Origin: Clostridiaceae bacterium
GTDB lineage: Bacteria; Bacillota; Clostridia; DSM-8532
Direction of reading: 5' to 3'
Assembly (NCBI GenBank): GCA_025361665.1
Contig: JANYKF010000250.1
Coordinates: forward strand, 1 to 7,243
DNA length: 7,243 nt
The notes beneath the pieces are model-generated. The model did no database searches, was not told the DNA's origin, and worked only from the letters and a program-made list of their open reading frames with translations. This document shows positions 6,216 through 7,243 of this stretch, one piece after another; position 1 is the first letter of the stretch; each line of letters opens with the position of its first letter. The translations under genes and the position numbers were made by a program.

Positions 6216-6262
6216 CATGCCATAGTGTCCTGGGCAAAATCAATCATGAGGATGTGATCACC

Positions 6263-7093
6263 ATGAAAGCAGGCGTCGTAACCCGAAGCTTCCCGGAGAT
6301 GGATAATGCACGAGCAGCGGCATTCATGGCAGAGACCGGTTTTGAGACGGCGGAACTCTGCCTGTCGCAGACAGACAGCAAATACTGGGTCTACAATGGC
6401 AAGTCGGACATCACGGGACTGACGGATGCCCGGATGTCGGAAATCGTGGAAACCTACCGCCGGGAAAAAATCGAAGTATCCGTGCTGGGGGTTTTTACAA
6501 ACCTCATTGAAAGTGACACTGAAAGACTTGCTGCCAATCTTTCCTATTTCGAGAGGCATATGCAGTATGCCATGCATTGCGGCATTCCGGTACTGGCAAC
6601 GGAGTGCGGCTTCGATCCTCAGAGCCGGGGCGTGCGGGCTGATGTATATGAATCACGCTTCACTTTGCTGCTGGATTCCCTGAAACGCCTCTGTGAGATG
6701 GCGGACCGTTACAATGTCGGCATCGCGCTGGAACCTTGTGTATTGGACGTTGTTCCAAGCGCCAAGCGAATGGCGGACACGATCCGCCAGGTTGGGTCAC
6801 CGCGGCTGAAAGTGCTGCTCGATCCGGCCAACCTCATCGCCAACTCTTCGGAACAGGACATGTTCGATTATCTTAGCCCTCATATTGCCTATTTCCATGG
6901 CAAGGACAGGAAAATCAACGATGCGTACGGCCGAAATGTCGGCGACGGCGACATCGATTGGCCGCTCTTTCTCAAACTGTACCATGAACGCAATGAAGGT
7001 GCACCGTTTATCCTTGAATACTGCAATGCGACAAATTGTGCCGAGATTCTGCGGCGCGTGAAAGAATATGACAAACAGTCACGATTGATATGA
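6263..7093 (+). CDS. Sugar phosphate isomerase/epimerase (xylose isomerase-like TIM barrel)
   Basis: This is a 276-aa protein of the AP endonuclase 2 / xylose isomerase-like family (PF01261), metal-dependent TIM barrels that interconvert keto and aldo sugars, epimerise them or act on inositol derivatives. The first strand is MKAGVVTRSF, followed by AAFMAETGFETAELCL. Probable metal ligands sit where the family has them: E157 in IALEPC, D187 in KVLLDPANLI, H212 in AYFHGKD and E252 in FILEYCN. The GDGDIDW motif (228-233), common before the last ligand, is also present. The length is typical. The frame also opens with GTG at 6254, but GAGGATG (6248-6254) would overlap it. ATG 6263 lies about eleven bases after the GAGG and matches the family N-terminus. 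It is a single gene bracketed by inverted repeat copies 2 and 3. The substrate is unknown; no kinase or transporter gene is in view. Confidence 0.9.
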   Translation: MKAGVVTRSFPEMDNARAAAFMAETGFETAELCLSQTDSKYWVYNGKSDITGLTDARMSEIVETYRREKIEVSVLGVFTNLIESDTERLAANLSYFERHMQYAMHCGIPVLATECGFDPQSRGVRADVYESRFTLLLDSLKRLCEMADRYNVGIALEPCVLDVVPSAKRMADTIRQVGSPRLKVLLDPANLIANSSEQDMFDYLSPHIAYFHGKDRKINDAYGRNVGDGDIDWPLFLKLYHERNEGAPFILEYCNATNCAEILRRVKEYDKQSRLI

Positions 7094-7123
7094 AGAAGCG
7101 GAATTTTGATCTGCAGCCGCACT

Positions 7124-7243
7124 TGATATGGAAACTGCCGTTGGATGATTGATGATGTGATATGCATCCGGCGGCAAATGCCGCCGGATGGCACCGAATC
7201 ACGTGATTCGGTGTGTTGATGGCACAAAATGTGCCTTCAACAT
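7124..7243 (+). repeat. Five-palindrome repeat, copy 3 (right end cut by window)
   Basis: The conserved head begins at TGATATG (7124) and includes GATTGAT (7147-7153). H1 is at 7165-7190, H2 at 7192-7213 and H3 at 7215-7241; the window ends two bases later, at the start of H4. The sequence agrees with copy 2 base for base over almost the whole shared part, including the T-T mismatch in H3, so copies 2 and 3 are closer to each other than to copy 1. It starts 30 bases after the isomerase stop codon. Confidence 0.92.

Noticed and set aside
5988..6257. Open frames reading out of copy 2 and copy 3 (MCHQHTESRD type)
   Set aside because: Again repeat-derived sequence, with no homology pattern, and one runs through the isomerase promoter.

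Overview
This is a 7.2 kb stretch of bacterial chromosome at roughly 50% GC. Strong AGGAGG-type ribosome binding sites sit in front of most genes, and sigma-70-like promoters can be read. Gene content (DUF4180, UroD-like protein, FMN flavodoxin, serine hydrolase, xylose-isomerase-like enzyme) fits an anaerobic or fermentative Bacillota such as Clostridia, or possibly Spirochaetota. The taxon is an inference and cannot be fixed from this sequence.

Layout, left to right. 1-145 is a partial copy of a repeat built from five different palindromes in a row. 188-1753 (minus) encodes a beta-lactamase-fold serine hydrolase. A divergent promoter region follows, then 1971-2438 (plus), a small FMN flavodoxin. 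This converges, with a 4-bp gap, on a minus-strand pair: 3621-3983 (DUF4180) followed by 2443-3585 (uroporphyrinogen-decarboxylase-like protein), probably one operon with a promoter at 4042-4071. The gap 3984-4278 holds that promoter and four tandem copies of a 15-bp unit. 4279-5193 (plus) encodes an unassigned 304-aa protein, perhaps related to BtrH_N/C39-like proteins. 5126-5973 (minus) is a GNAT acetyltransferase broken by an in-frame TGA and a frameshift. 5947-6132 is a complete repeat copy in the opposite orientation, lying across the 5' end of the broken gene. 6263-7093 (plus) is a sugar phosphate isomerase/epimerase with its own promoter. 7124-7243 is a third repeat copy, cut by the window end.

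The genes do not form one obvious pathway. Only DUF4180 and the UroD-like gene look co-transcribed; the others are single-gene units. The most unusual item is the roughly 186-bp five-palindrome repeat. It is non-coding, occurs three times in both orientations, brackets the isomerase gene as an inverted pair, and has short complementary ends (GATTGAT/ATCAATC) that could close all five hairpins into one multibranched fold. Both window ends lie inside this repeat, which suggests the window is a contig that stopped at repeat copies.
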